DNA of 64,000 nucleotides. It comes from Allacma fusca. Taxonomy: Eukaryota; Arthropoda; Collembola; Symphypleona; Sminthuridae. This document shows, piece by piece, positions 1-12,906 of the stretch. The notes beneath the pieces are model-generated. The model did not search any database and was not told the DNA's origin. It saw only the letters and a list, made by a program, of their open reading frames with translations. The translations under genes and the position numbers were made by a program. The DNA is taken from NCBI GenBank assembly GCA_947179485.1, contig OX359246.1, forward strand, positions 44,619,632 to 44,683,631, read 5' to 3'. Each line of letters starts with the position of its first letter. The stretch's first letter is position 1.

Positions 1-519
1 CGCCAGGTTAGACTCCAAGTTAGACTCGAAGTTAGACTCCAAATTTGAATCCAAGTTAGACTCCAGGTTAGACTCTACGTTTGACTCCAAGTTAGACTCC
101 AAGTTAGACTCCACGTTTGACTCCAAGTTAGACTCCAAGTTAGACTCCAAGTTAGACTCCAAGTTAGACTCCAAGTTAGACTCCAAGTTAGACTCCAAGT
201 TAGACTTCAAGTTAGACTCCAAGTTAGACTCCAAGTTAGACTCCAAGTTTGACTCCAAGTTAGACTGCAGGTTAGACTCCATGTTAGACTCCGCGTTTGA
301 CTCCAAGTTGGACTCCAAGTTAGTCTCCAAGTGAGACTCCAGGTTAGACTCCAAGTTAGACTCCAAGTTAGACTCCAAGTTAGACTCCAAGTTCGGCTCC
401 AGGTTAGACTCCAAGTTTAACTCGAAGTTAGACTCGAAGTTAGACTCCAAGTTAGACTCCAAGTTAGACTCAAAGTTAGACTCCAAGTAAGACTCCAAGT
501 AAGACTCCAAGTTAGACTC
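1..519. repeat. Left edge of array, upstream of the first large duplication
   Basis: These are 12-bp units of mixed variants. The window opens with CGCCAGG, which matches the inner part of the GGCGCC-containing variant seen at 16 later sites, so base 1 probably lies inside such a unit. The similarity to 5.9 kb begins near 520. No other feature was seen. Confidence 0.8.
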
Positions 520-1524
520 CAAGATAGACTCCAAGTTAGACTCCAAGTTAGACTCCAAATTTGAATCCAAGTTAGACTCCAGGTTAGACTCTACGTTTGA
601 CTCAGAGTTAGACTCCAAGTTAAACTCCACGTTTGACTCCAATTTAGACTCCAAGTTAGACTCCAAGTTAGACTCCAAGTTAGACTCCTAGTTAGACTCC
701 AAGTGAGACTCCAAGTTTGACTCCAAGTTAGACTCCAAGTTAGAATCGTGGTTGGACTCCAAGTTTGACTCCAAGTTTGACTCCAAGTTTGACTCCAAGT
801 TAGATTCCAAGTTAGACTCCAAGTTATACTCCAAGTTAGACTCTAAGTTAAACTCCAAGTTAGACTCCAAGTTAGACTCCAAGTTAGACTCCAAGTTAGA
901 CTCCAAATTTGAATCCAAGTTAGACTCCAGGTAAGACTCTACGTTTGACTCCAAGTTAGACTCCAAGTTAGACTCCACGTTTGACTCCAAGTTAGACTCC
1001 AAGTTAGACTCCACGTTTGACTCCAAGTTAGACTCCATGTTAGACTCCAAGTAAGACTCCAAGTTAAACTCCAAGTTACACTCCAAGTTAGATTCCAAGT
1101 TAGACTCCAAGTTAATCTCCAAGTTACACTTCAAGTTAGACTCCAAGTTAGACTCCAAGTTAGACTCCACGGTTGACTCCAAGTTGGACTCCAAGTAAGA
1201 CTCCAAGTTAGACTCCAAGTTAGACTCCAAGTTCGACTCCAGGTTAGACTCTAAGTTAGACTCGAAGTTAGACTCGAAGTTAGACTCCAAGTTAGACTCC
1301 AAGTTAGACTCGAAGTTAGACTTCAAGTTTGAATCCAAGTTTGTCTCCAAGTTAGACTCCAAGTTAGACTCCAAATAGACTTCAAGTTAGACTCCAAAAA
1401 ACTCCGAATTAGACTCCACGTTAGACTCCACGTTTGACTCCAAGTTGGACTCCAAGTTAGTCTCCAAGTAAGACTCCTAGTTAGACTCCAAGTTAGACTT
1501 CAAGTTTGAATCCAAGTTTGACTC

Positions 1525-2930
1525 CAAGTTAGACTCCAAGTTATAATCGTGGTTGGACTCCAAGTTTGACTCCAAGTTAGATTCCAAGTTAGACTCCAAG
1601 TTAGACTCCAAGTTAGATTCCAAGTTAGACTCCAAGTTAGACTCCAAGTTAGACTCCAAATTAAACTACAAGTTACACTCCAAGTTAGACTCCAAGTTAG
1701 ACTCCAATTTTGAATCCAAGTTAGACTCCAGGTTAGACTCCACGTTTTACTCCAAGTTAGACTCCAAGTTAGACTCCACGTTTGACTCCAAGTTAGACTC
1801 CAAGTTAGACTCCAAGTTAGACTCCAAGATAGACTCCAAGTTAGACTCCAAGTTAGACTCCAAGTTAGACTCCATGTTAAACTTCAAGTTAGACTCCAAG
1901 TTAAACTCCAAGTTAGACTCCAAGTTTGACTCCAAGTTAGACTCCAGGTTAGACTCCACGTTTGACTCCAAGTTAGACTCCAAGTTAGACTCCAAGTTTG
2001 ACTCATGGTTAGACTCCAAGTTAGACTCCAAGTTAGACTCCAAGTTAGACTCCAAGTTTGGCGCCAGGTTAGACTCCAAGTTAGACTCGAAGTTAGACTC
2101 GAAGTTAGACTCCAAGTTAGACTCCAAGTTAGACTCCAAGTTAGACTCAAAGTTAGACTCCAAGTAAGACATAAGTAAGACTCCATGTTAGACTCCAAGA
2201 TAGACTCCAAGTTAGACTCCAGGTTAGACTCCACGTTTGACTCAGAGTTAGACTCCAAGTTAAACTCCACGTTTGACTCCAAGTTAGACTCCAAGTTAGA
2301 CTCCAAAATAGACTCCAAGTTAGACTCCTAGTTAGACTCCAAGTGAGACTCCAAGTTTGACTCCAAGTTAGACTCCAAGTTAGAATCGTGGTTGGACTCC
2401 AAGTTTGACTCCAAGTTTGACTCCAAGTTTGACTCCAAGTTTGACTCCAAGTTTGACTCCAAGTTAGATTCCAAGTTAGACTCTAAGTTAGACTCCAAGT
2501 TAGACTCCAAGTTAGACTCCAAGTTAGTCTCCAAGTTAGACTCCAAATTTGAATCCAAGTTAGACTCCTAGTTAGACTCCAAGTGAGACTCCAAGTTTGA
2601 CTCCAAGTTAGACTCCAAGTTAGAATCGTGGTTGGACTCAAAGTTTGACTCCAAGTTTGACTCCAAGTTTGACTCCAAGTTAGATTCCAAGTTAGACTCC
2701 AAGTTATACTCCAAGTTAGACTCTAAGTTAAACTCCAAGTTAGACTCCAAGTTAGACTCCAAGTTAGACTCCAAATTTGAATCCAAGTTAGACTCCAGGT
2801 TAGACTCTACGTTTGACTCCAAGTTAGACTCCAAGTTAGACTCCACGTTTGACTCCAAGTTAGACTCCAAGTTAGACTCCACGTTTGACTCCAAGTTAGA
2901 CTCCATGTTAGACTCCAAGTTAGACTCCAA
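1525..2930. repeat. Nested 1.4-kb tandem repeat, first copy
   Basis: The variant pattern from just before the AATCGTGG landmark at 1545 recurs in the next block with an offset of 1,391 bp, becoming 1,427 bp after a 36-bp insertion in the second copy. GGCGCC at 2060 pairs with 3487. The pattern diverges upstream of about 1525. Confidence 0.87.
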
Positions 2931-4362
2931 GTTATAATCGTGGTTGGACTCCAAGTTTGACTCCAAGTTAGATTCCAAGTTAGACTCCAAGTTAGACTCC
3001 AAGTTAGATTCCAAGTTAGACTCCAAGTTAGACTCCAAGTTAGACTCCAAATTAAACTACAAGTTACACTCCAAGTTAGACTCCAAATTAAACTACAAGT
3101 TACACTCCAAGTTAGACTCCAAGTTAGACTCCAATTTTGAATCCAAGTTAGACTCCAGGTTAGACTCCACGTTTTACTCCAAGTTAGACTCCAAGTTAGA
3201 CTCCACGTTTGACTCCAAGTTAGACTCCAAGTTAGACTCCAAGTTAGACTCCAAGATAGACTCCAAGTTAGACTCCAAGTTAGACTCCAAGTTAGACTCC
3301 ATGTTAAACTTCAAGTTAGACTCCAAGTTAAACTCCAAGTTAGACTCCAAGTTTGACTCCAAGTTAGACTCCAGGTTAGACTCCACGTTTGACTCCAAGT
3401 TAGACTCCAAGTTAGACTCCAAGTTTGACTCATGGTTAGACTCCAAGTTAGACTCCAAGTTAGACTCCAAGTTAGACTCCAAGTTTGGCGCCAGGTTAGA
3501 CTCCAAGTTAGACTCGAAGTTAGACTCGAAGTTAGACTCCAAGTTAGACTCCAAGTTAGACTCCAAGTTAGACTCAAAGTTAGACTCCAAGTAAGACATA
3601 AGTAAGACTCCATGTTAGACTCCAAGATAGACTCCAAGTTAGACTCCAGGTTAGACTCCACGTTTGACTCAGAGTTAGACTCCAAGTTAAACTCCACGTT
3701 TGACTCCAAGTTAGACTCCAAGTTAGACTCCAAAATAGACTCCAAGTTAGACTCCTAGTTAGACTCCAAGTGAGACTCCAAGTTTGACTCCAAGTTAGAC
3801 TCCAAGTTAGAATCGTGGTTGGACTCCAAGTTTGACTCCAAGTTTGACTCCAAGTTTGACTCCAAGTTTGACTCCAAGTTTGACTCCAAGTTAGATTCCA
3901 AGTTAGACTCTAAGTTAGACTCCAAGTTAGACTCCAAGTTAGACTCCAAGTTAGTCTCCAAGTTAGACTCCAAATTTGAATCCAAGTTAGACTCCTAGTT
4001 AGACTCCAAGTGAGACTCCAAGTTTGACTCCAAGTTAGACTCCAAGTTAGAATCGTGGTTGGACTCAAAGTTTGACTCCAAGTTTGACTCCAAGTTTGAC
4101 TCCAAGTTAGATTCCAAGTTAGACTCCAAGTTATACTCCAAGTTAGACTCTAAGTTAAACTCCAAGTTAGACTCCAAGTTAGACTCCAAGTTAGACTCCA
4201 AATTTGAATCCAAGTTAGACTCCAGGTTAGACTCTACGTTTGACTCCAAGTTAGACTCCAAGTTAGACTCCACGTTTGACTCCAAGTTAGACTCCAAGTT
4301 AGACTCCACGTTTGACTCCAAGTTAGACTCCATGTTAGACTCCAAGTTAGACTCCAAGTTAG
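2931..4362. repeat. Nested 1.4-kb tandem repeat, second copy
   Basis: This is a head-to-tail copy of 1525-2930. It carries an extra 36 bp (three units) near 3050-3120, itself a local tandem duplication of the segment containing AAACTACAAG. Similarity ends near 4362, where the next unit carries GTTCTACTCC. The nested duplication is absent from the right copy of the larger duplication. Confidence 0.87.
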
Positions 4363-5910
4363 ACTCCAAGTTCTACTCCAAGTTAGACTCCACGGTTGAC
4401 TCCAAGTTGGACTCCAAGTAAGACTCCAAGTTAGACTCCAAGTTAGACTCCAAGTTCGGCTCCAGGTTAGACTCTAAGTTAGACTCGAAGTTAGACTCGA
4501 AGTTAGACTCCAAGTTAGACTCCAAGTTAGACTCGAAGTTAGACTTCAAGTTTGAATCCAAGTTTGACTCCAAGTTAGACTCCAAGTTAGACTCCAAATA
4601 GACTCCAAGTTAGACTCCAAAAAACTCCAAGTTAGACTCCACGTTAGACTCCACGTTTGACTCCAAGTTGGACTCCAAGTTAGACTCCAAGTAAGACTCC
4701 TAGTTAGACTCCAAGTTAGACTTCAAGTTTGAATCCAAGTTTGACTCCAAGTTAGACTCCAAGTTATAATCGTGGTTGGACTCCAAGTTTGACTCCAAGT
4801 TAGATTCCAAGTTAGACTCCAAGTTAGACTCCAAGTTAGATTCCAAGTTAGACTCCAAGTTAGACTCCAAGTTAGACTCCAAATTAAACTACAAGTTACA
4901 CTCCAAGTTAGACTCCAAGTAAGACTCCAATTTTGAATCCAAGTTAGACTCCAGGTTAGACTCCACGTTTTACTCCAAGTTAGACTCCAAGTTAGACTCC
5001 ACGTTTGACTCCAAGTTAGACTCCAAGTTAGACTCCAAGTTAGACTCCAAGATAGACTCCAAGTTAGACTCCAAGTTAGACTCCAAGTTAGACTCCATGT
5101 TAAACTTCAAGTTAGACTCCAAGTTAAACTCCAAGTTAGACTCCAAGTTTGACTCCAAGTTAGACTCCAGGTTAGACTCCACGTTTGACTCCAAGTTAGA
5201 CTCCAAGTTAGACTCCAAGTTTGACTCATGGTTAGACTCCAAGTTAGACTCCAAGTTAGACTCCAAGTTAGACTCCAAGTTCGGCGCCAGGTTAGACTCC
5301 AAGTTAGACTCGAAGTTAGACTCGAAGTTAGACTCCAAGTTAGACTCCAAGTTAGACTCAAAGTTAGACTCCAAGTAAGACATAAGTAAGACTCCATGTT
5401 AGACTCCAAGATAGACTCCAAGTTAGACTCCAGGTTAGACTCCACGTTTGACTCAGAGTTAGACTCCAAGTTAAACTCCACGTTTGACTCCAAGTTAGAC
5501 TCCAAGTTAGACTCCAAAATAGACTCCAAGTTAGACTCCTAGTTAGACTCCAAGTGAGACTCCAAGTTTGACTCCAAGTTAGACTCCAAGTTAGATTCCA
5601 AGTTAGACTCCAAGTTAGACTCCAAGTTAGACTCCAAATTAAACTACAAGTTACACTCCAAGTTAGACTCCAAGTTAGACTCCAATTTTGAATCCAAGTT
5701 AGACTCCAGGTTAGACTCCACGTTTTACTCCAAGTTAGACTCCAAGTTAGATTCCACGTTTGACTCCAAGTTAGACTCCAAGTTAGACTCCAAGTTAGAC
5801 TCCAAGATAGACTCCAAGTTAGACTCCAAGTTAGACTCCAAGTTAGACTCCATGTTAAACTTCAAGTTAGACTCCAAGTTAAACTCCAAGTTAGACTCCA
5901 AGTTTGACTC

Positions 5911-8900
5911 CAAGATAGACTCCAAGTTAGACTCCAAGTTAGACTCCAAATTTGAATCCAAGTTAGACTCCAGGTTAGACTCTACGTTTGACTCAGAGTT
6001 AGACTCCAAGTTAAACTCCACGTTTGACTCCAAGTTAGACTCCAAGTTAGACTCCAAGTTAGACTCCAAGTTAGACTCCTAGTTAGACTCCAAGTGAGAC
6101 TCCAAGTTTGACTCCAAGTTAGACTCCAAGTTAGAATCGTGGTTGGACTCCAAGTTTGACTCCAAGTTTGACTCCAAGTTTGACTCCAAGTTAGATTCCA
6201 AGTTAGACTCCAAGTTATACTCCAAGTTAGACTCTAAGTTAAACTCCAAGTTAGACTCCAAGTTAGACTCCAAGTTAGACTCCAAGTTAGACTCCAAATT
6301 TGAATCCAAGTTAGACTCCAGGTTAGACTCTACGTTTGACTCCAAGTTAGACTCCAAGTTAGACTCCACGTTTGACTCCAAGTTAGACTCCAAGTTAGAC
6401 TCCACGTTTGACTCCAAGTTAGACTCCATGTTAGACTCCAAGTAAGACTCCAAGTTAAACTCCAAGTTACACTCCAAGTTAGATTCCAAGTTAGACTCCA
6501 AGTTAATCTCCAAGTTACACTTCAAGTTAGACTCCAAGTTAGACTCCAAGTTAGACTCCACGGTTGACTCCAAGTTGGACTCCAAGTAAGACTCCAAGTT
6601 AGACTCCAAGTTAGACTCCAAGTTCGGCTCCAGGTTAGACTCTAAGTTAGACTCGAAGTTAGACTCCAAGTTAGACTCCAAGTTAGACTCCAAGTTAGAC
6701 TCCAAGTTAGACTTCAAGTTTGAATCCAAGTTTGACTCCAAGTTAGACTCCAAGTTAGACTCCAAATAGACTTCAAGTTAGACTCCAAAAAACTCCAAGT
6801 TAGACTCCACGTTAGACTCCACGTTTGACTCCAAGTTGGACTCCAAGTTAGACTCCAAGTAAGACTCCTAGTTAGACTCCAAGTTAGACTTCAAGTTTGA
6901 ATCCAAGTTTGACTCCAAGTTAGACTCCAAGTTATAATCGTGGTTGGACTCCAAGTTTGACTCCAAGTTAGATTCCAAGTTAGACTCCAAGTTAGACTCC
7001 AAGTTAGATTCCAAGTTAGACTCCAAGTTAGACTCCAAGTTAGACTCCAAATTAAACTACAAGTTACACTCCAAGTTAGACTCCAAGTTAGACTCCAATT
7101 TTGAATCCAAGTTAGACTCCAGGTTAGACTCCACGTTTTACTCCAAGTTAGACTCCAAGTTAGACTCCACGTTTGACTCCAAGTTAGACTCCAAGTTAGA
7201 CTCCAAGTTAGACTCCAAGATAGACTCCAAGTTAGACTCCAAGTTAGACTCCAAGTTAGACTCCATGTTAAACTTCAAGTTAGACTCCAAGTTAAACTCC
7301 AAGTTAGACTCCAAGTTTGACTCCAAGTTAGACTCCAGGTTAGACTCCACGTTTGACTCCAAGTTAGACTCCAAGTTAGACTCCAAGTTTGACTCATGGT
7401 TAGACTCCAAGTTAGACTCCAAGTTAGACTCCAAGTTAGACTCCAAGTTCGGCGCCAGGTTAGACTCCAAGTTAGACTCGAAGTTAGACTCGAAGTTAGA
7501 CTCCAAGTTAGACTCCAAGTTAGACTCCAAGTTAGACTCAAAGTTAGACTCCAAGTAAGACATAAGTAAGACTCCATGTTAGACTCCAAGATAGACTCCA
7601 AGTTAGACTCCAGGTTAGACTCCACGTTTGACTCAGAGTTAGACTCCAAGTTAAACTCCACGTTTGACTCCAAGTTAGACTCCAAGTTAGACTCCAAAAT
7701 AGACTCCAAGTTAGACTCCTAGTTAGACTCCAAGTGAGACTCCAAGTTTGACTCCAAGTTAGACTCCAAGTTAGAATCGTGGTTGGACTCCAAGTTTGAC
7801 TCCAAGTTTGACTCCAAGTTTGACTCCAAGTTTGACTCCAAGTTTGACTCCAAGTTAGATTCCAAGTTAGACTCTAAGTTAGACTCCAAGTTAGACTCCA
7901 AGTTAGACTCCAAGTTAGTCTCCAAGTTAGACTCCAAATTTGAATCCAAGTTAGACTCCTAGTTAGACTCCAAGTGAGACTCCAAGTTTGACTCCAAGAT
8001 AGACTCCAAGTTAGAATCGTGGTTGGACTCAAAGTTTGACTCCAAGTTTGACTCCAAGTTTGACTCCAAGTTAGATTCCAAGTTAGACTCCAAGTTATAC
8101 TCCAAGTTAGACTCTAAGTTAAACTCCAAGTTAGACTCCAAGTTAGACTCCAAGTTAGACTCCAAATTTGAATCCAAGTTAGACTCCAGGCTAGACTCTA
8201 CGTTTGACTCCAAGTTAGACTCCAAGTTAGACTCCACGTTTGACTCCAAGTTAGACTCCAAGTTAGACTCCACGTTTGACTCCAAGTTAGACTCCATGTT
8301 AGACTCCAAGTTAGACTCCAAGTTAGACTCCAAGTTCTACTCCAAGTTAGACTCCACGGTTGACTCCAAGTTGGACTCCAAGTAAGACTCCAAGTTAGAC
8401 TCCAAGTTAGACTCCAAGTTCGGCTCCAGGTTAGACTCTAAGTTAGACTCGAAGTTAGACTCGAAGTTAGACTCGAAGTTAGACTCCAAGTTAGACTCGA
8501 AGTTAGACTTCAAGTTTGAATCCAAGTTTGACTCCAAGTTAGACTCCAAGTTAGACTCCAAATAGACTCCAAGTTAGACTCCAAAAAACTCCAAGTTAGA
8601 CTCCACGTTAGACTCCACGTTTGACTCCAAGTTGGACTCCAAGTTAGACTCCAAGTAAGACTCCTAGTTAGACTCCAAGTTAGACTTCAAGTTTGAATCC
8701 AAGTTTGACTCCAAGTTAGACTCCAAGTTATAATCGTGGTTGGACTCCAAGTTTGACTCCAAGTTAGATTCCAAGTTAGACTCCAAGTTAGACTCCAAGT
8801 TAGATTCCAAGTTAGACTCCAAGTTAGACTCCAAGTTAGACTCCAAATTAAACTACAAGTTACACTCCAAGTTAGACTCCAAGTAAGACTCCAATTTTGA

Positions 8901-9878
8901 ATCCAAGTTAGACTCCAGGTTAGACTCCACGTTTTACTCCAAGTTAGACTCCAAGTTAGACTCCACGTTTGACTCCAAGTTAGACTCCAAGTTAGACTCC
9001 AAGTTAGACTCCAAGATAGACTCCAAGTTAGACTCCAAGTTAGACTCCAAGTTAGACTCCATGTTAAACTTCAAGTTAGACTCCAAGTTAAACTCCAAGT
9101 TAGACTCCAAGTTTGACTCCAAGTTAGACTCCAGGTTAGACTCCACGTTTGACTCCAAGTTAGACTCCAAGTTAGACTCCAAGTTTGACTCATGGTTAGA
9201 CTCCAAGTTAGACTCCAAGTTAGACTCCAAGTTAGACTCCAAGTTCGGCGCCAGGTTAGACTCCAAGTTAGACTCGAAGTTAGACTCGAAGTTAGACTCC
9301 AAGTTAGACTCCAAGTTAGACTCAAAGTTAGACTCCAAGTAAGACATAAGTAAGACTCCATGTTAGACTCCAAGATAGACTCCAAGTTAGACTCCAGGTT
9401 AGACTCCACGTTTGACTCAGAGTTAGACTCCAAGTTAAACTCCACGTTTGACTCCAAGTTAGACTCCAAGTTAGACTCCAAAATAGACTCCAAGTTAGAC
9501 TCCTAGTTAGACTCCAAGTGAGACTCCAAGTTTGACTCCAAGTTAGACTCCAAGTTAGATTCCAAGTTAGACTCCAAGTTAGACTCCAAGTTAGACTCCA
9601 AATTAAACTACAAGTTACACTCCAAGTTAGACTCCAAGTTAGACTCCAATTTTGAATCCAAGTTAGACTCCAGGTTAGACTCCACGTTTTACTCCAAGTT
9701 AGACTCCAAGTTAGACTCCACGTTTGACTCCAAGTTAGACTCCAAGTTAGACTCCAAGTTAGACTCCAAGATAGACTCCAAGTTAGACTCCAAGTTAGAC
9801 TCCAAGTTAGACTCCATGTTAAACTTCAAGTTAGACTCCAAGTTAAACTCCAAGTTAGACTCCAAGTTTGACTCCAAG
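5911..9878. repeat. Large tandem duplication A, right copy
   Basis: This copy repeats 520-5910 in the same order but has only one of the two nested 1.4-kb blocks, so it is 3,968 bp instead of 5,391 bp. Substitutions scattered between copies (for example single-unit changes near 8000 and 8190) show that it is not a perfect duplicate. Similarity to the left copy ends near 9879. Confidence 0.87.
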
Positions 9879-11239
9879 TTAGACTCCAGGTTAGACTCCA
9901 CGTTTGACTCCAAGTTAGACTCCAAGTTAGACTCCAAGTTTGACTCATGGTTAGACTCCAAGTTAGACTCCAAGTTAGACTCCAAGTTAGACTCCAAGTT
10001 CGGCTCCAGGTTAGACTCTAAGTTAGACTCGAAGTTAGACTCGAAGTTAGACTCGAAGTTAGACTCCAAGTTAGACTCGAAGTTAGACTTCAAGTTTGAA
10101 TCCAAGTTTGACTCCAAGTTAGACTCCAAGTTAGACTCCAAATAGACTCCAAGTTAGACTCCAAAAAACTCCAAGTTAGACTCCACGTTAGACTCCACGT
10201 TTGACTCCAAGTTGGACTCCAAGTTAGACTCCAAGTAAGACTCCTAGTTAGACTCCAAGTTAGACTTCAAGTTTGAATCCAAGTTTGACTCCAAGTTAGA
10301 CTCCAAGTTATAATCGTGGTTGGACTCCAAGTTTGACTCCAAGTTAGATTCCAAGTTAGACTCCAAGTTAGACTCCAAGTTAGATTCCAAGTTAGACTCC
10401 AAGTTAGACTCCAAGTTAGACTCCAAATTAAACTACAAGTTACACTCCAAGTTAGACTCCAAGTAAGACTCCAATTTTGAATCCAAGTTAGACTCCAGGT
10501 TAGACTCCACGTTTTACTCCAAGTTAGACTCCAAATTTGAATCCAAGTTAGACTCCAGGTTAGACTCCACGTTTGACTCCAATTTAGACTCCAAGTTAGA
10601 CTCCACGTTTGACTCCACGTTTGACTCCAAGTTAGACTCGAAGTTAGACTCCAAGTTAGACTCCAAGTTAGACTCCTAGTTAGACTCCAAGTGAGACTCC
10701 AAGTTTGACTCCAAGTTAGACTCCAAGTTAGAATCGTGGTTGGACTCCAAGTTTGACTCCAAGTTTGACTCCAAGTTTGACTCCAAGTTTGACTCCAAGT
10801 TTGACTCCAAGTTTGACTCCAAGTTTGACTCCAAGTTTGACTCCAAGTTAGACTCCAAGTTAGACTCCAAGTTAGACTCCAAGTTAAACTCCAAGTTAGA
10901 CTACAAGTTAGACTCCAAGTTAGACTCCAAGTTAGAATCCAAATTTGAATCCAAGTTAGACTCCAGGTTAGACTCTACGTTTGACTCCAAGTTAGACTCC
11001 AAGTTAGACTCCACGGTTGACTCCAAGTTGGACTCCAAGTAAGACTCCAAGTTAGACTCCAAGTTAGACTCCAAGTTCGGCTCCAGGTTAGACTCTGAGT
11101 TAGACTCGAAGTTAGACTCGAAGTTAGACTCGAAGTTAGACTCCAAGTTAGACTCGAAGTTAGACTTCAAGTTTGAATCCAAGTTTGACTCCAAGTTAGA
11201 CTCCAAGTTAGACTCCAAATAGACTCCAAGTTAGACTCC
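9879..11239. repeat. Mixed block of 12-bp units
   Basis: This block combines pieces that resemble neighbouring blocks, including the landmark AATCGTGG at 10312 and 10732. I could not assign it to one clean duplication. It holds a homogenised run of one variant unit, listed separately. No gene was seen. Confidence 0.8.
10743..10838. repeat. Homogeneous run of eight GACTCCAAGTTT units
   Basis: Eight consecutive copies of one variant unit stand directly after the AATCGTGG landmark at 10732. Equivalent positions elsewhere carry three to five copies, so this locus looks locally expanded. Confidence 0.9.
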
Positions 11240-12463
11240 AAATAGACTCCAAGTTAGACTCCACGTTAGACTCCACGTTTGACTCCAAGTTGGACACCAA
11301 GTTAGACTCCAAGTAAGACTCCTAGTTAGACTCCAAGTTAGACTTCAAGTTTGAATCCAAGTTTGACTCCAAGTTAGACTCCAAGTTATAATCGTGGTTG
11401 GACTCCAAGTTTGACTCCAAGTTAGATTCCAAGTTAGACTCCAAGTTAGACTCCAAGTTAGATTCCAAGTTAGACTCCAAGTTAGACTCCAAGTTAGACT
11501 CCAAATTAAACTACAAGTTGCACTCCAAGTTAGACTCCAAGTTAGACTCCAAATTTGAATCCAAGTTAGACTCCAGGTTAGACTCCACGTTTTACTCCAA
11601 GTTAGACTCCAAGTTAGACTCCACGTTTGACTCCAAGTTAGACTCCAAGTTAGACTCCAAGATAGACTCCAAGTTAGACTCCAAGTTAGACTCCAAGTTA
11701 GACTCCAAGTTAGACTCCACGTTTGACTCCACGTTTGACTCCAAGTTAGACTCGAAGTTAGACTCGAAGTTAGACTCCAAGTAAGACTCCTAGTTAGACT
11801 CCAAGTGAGACTCCAAGTTTGACTCCAAGTTAGACTCCAAGTTAGAATCGTGGTTGGACTCCAAGTTTGACTCCAAGTTTGACTCCAAGTTTGACTCCAA
11901 GTTTGACTCCAAGTAAGATTCCAAGTTAGACTCCAAGTTAGACTCCAAGTTAGACTCCAAGTTAAACTCCAAGTTAGACTACAAGTTAGACTCCAAGTTA
12001 GACTCCAAGTTATAATCCAAATTTGAATCCAAGTTAGACTCCAGGTTAGACTCTACGTTTGACTCCAAGTTAGACTCAAAGTTAGACTCCACGTTTGACT
12101 CCAAGTTAGACTCCAAGTTAGACTCCACGTTTGACTCCAAGTTAGACTCCATGTTAGACTCCAAGTTAGTCTCCAAGTTAGACTCCAAGTTCGACTCCAA
12201 GTTAGACTCCACGGTTGACTCCAAGTTGGACTCCAAGTAAGACTCCAAGTTAGACTCCAATTTAGACTCCAAGTTCGGCTCCAGGTTAGACTCTAAGTTA
12301 GACTCGAAGTTAGACTCGAAGTTAGACTCCAAGTTAGACTCCAGGTTAGACTCCACGTTTGACTCCAAATTAGACTCCAAGTTAGACTCCACGTTTGACT
12401 CCACGTTTGACTCCAAGTTAGACTCGAAGTTAGACTCCAAGTTAGACTCCAAGTTAGACTCCA
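11240..12463. repeat. 1.67-kb-offset duplication, left copy
   Basis: The variant order from the 11-bp unit near 11240 onward recurs at 12907-14118. The offset is 1,667 bp at the start and 1,655 bp (one 12-mer less) from about 11.8 kb. The following 443 bp (12464-12906) is not part of the paired segment and again contains only 12-bp units. Confidence 0.82.
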
Positions 12464-12906
12464 AGTTGAAATCCAAGTTACACTCCAAGTTAGACTCCAA
12501 GTTAGACTCCAAGTTAGACTCCAAGTTAAACTCCAAGTTACACTCCAAGTTAGACTCCAAGTTAGACTCCAAATTTGAATCCAAGTTAGACTCCAGGTTA
12601 GACTCCACGTTTGACTCCAAATTAGACTCCAAGTTAGACTCCACGTTTGACTCCAAGTTAGACTCCAAGTTAGACTCCACGTTTGACTCCAAGTTAGACT
12701 CCATGTTAGACTCCAAGTTAGACTCCAAGTTAGACTCCAAGTTCGACTCCAAGTTAGACTCCACGGTTGACTCCAAGTTGGACTCCAAGTAAGACTCCAA
12801 GTTAGACTCCAAGTTAGACTCCAAGTTCGGCTCCAGGTTAGACTCTAAGTTAGACTCGAAATTAGACTCGAAGTTAGACTCCAAGTTAGACTCCAAGTTA
12901 GACTCC

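Larger units (their letters stand above)
520..5910. repeat. Large tandem duplication A, left copy
   Basis: The order of variant units here is repeated at 5911-9878. Up to about 2.5 kb the partner lies 5,391 bp downstream; from about 3.6 kb the partner lies 3,964 bp downstream. The difference, 1,427 bp, is exactly one extra internal block in this copy. Examples are the GGCGCC unit at 3487, paired with 7451, and that at 5283, paired with 9247. Similarity starts near the AAGATAG variant at about 520 and stops where the right copy begins. Confidence 0.88.

Noticed and set aside
688..1374. A 228-residue Asn-Leu-Glu-Ser repeat protein on the - strand, and similar ones up to 393 residues (42467-43648)
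   Set aside because: The frame is open only because the 12-bp unit has no stop in it. The opposite strand is open over the same bases, the start is TTG, and ends fall at variant units. There are no flanking gene signals, no non-repetitive domain and no codon pattern separate from the repeat.
1553..2167. Asp-Ser-Lys-Leu repeat proteins on the + strand
   Set aside because: Same reason: they begin at the TTG right after the AATCGTGG landmark and stop at AAGTAA, AAGTGA or CCTAGTTA variant units. The repeated appearance is block duplication, not a gene family.
1884..2318. A fusion of Asn-Leu-Glu-Ser and Thr-Trp-Ser-Leu repeats on the - strand
   Set aside because: The change of repeat type is just a frame shift at the 11-bp unit GACATAAGTAA near 2168. 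It shows that register slips are tolerated, which argues against coding.
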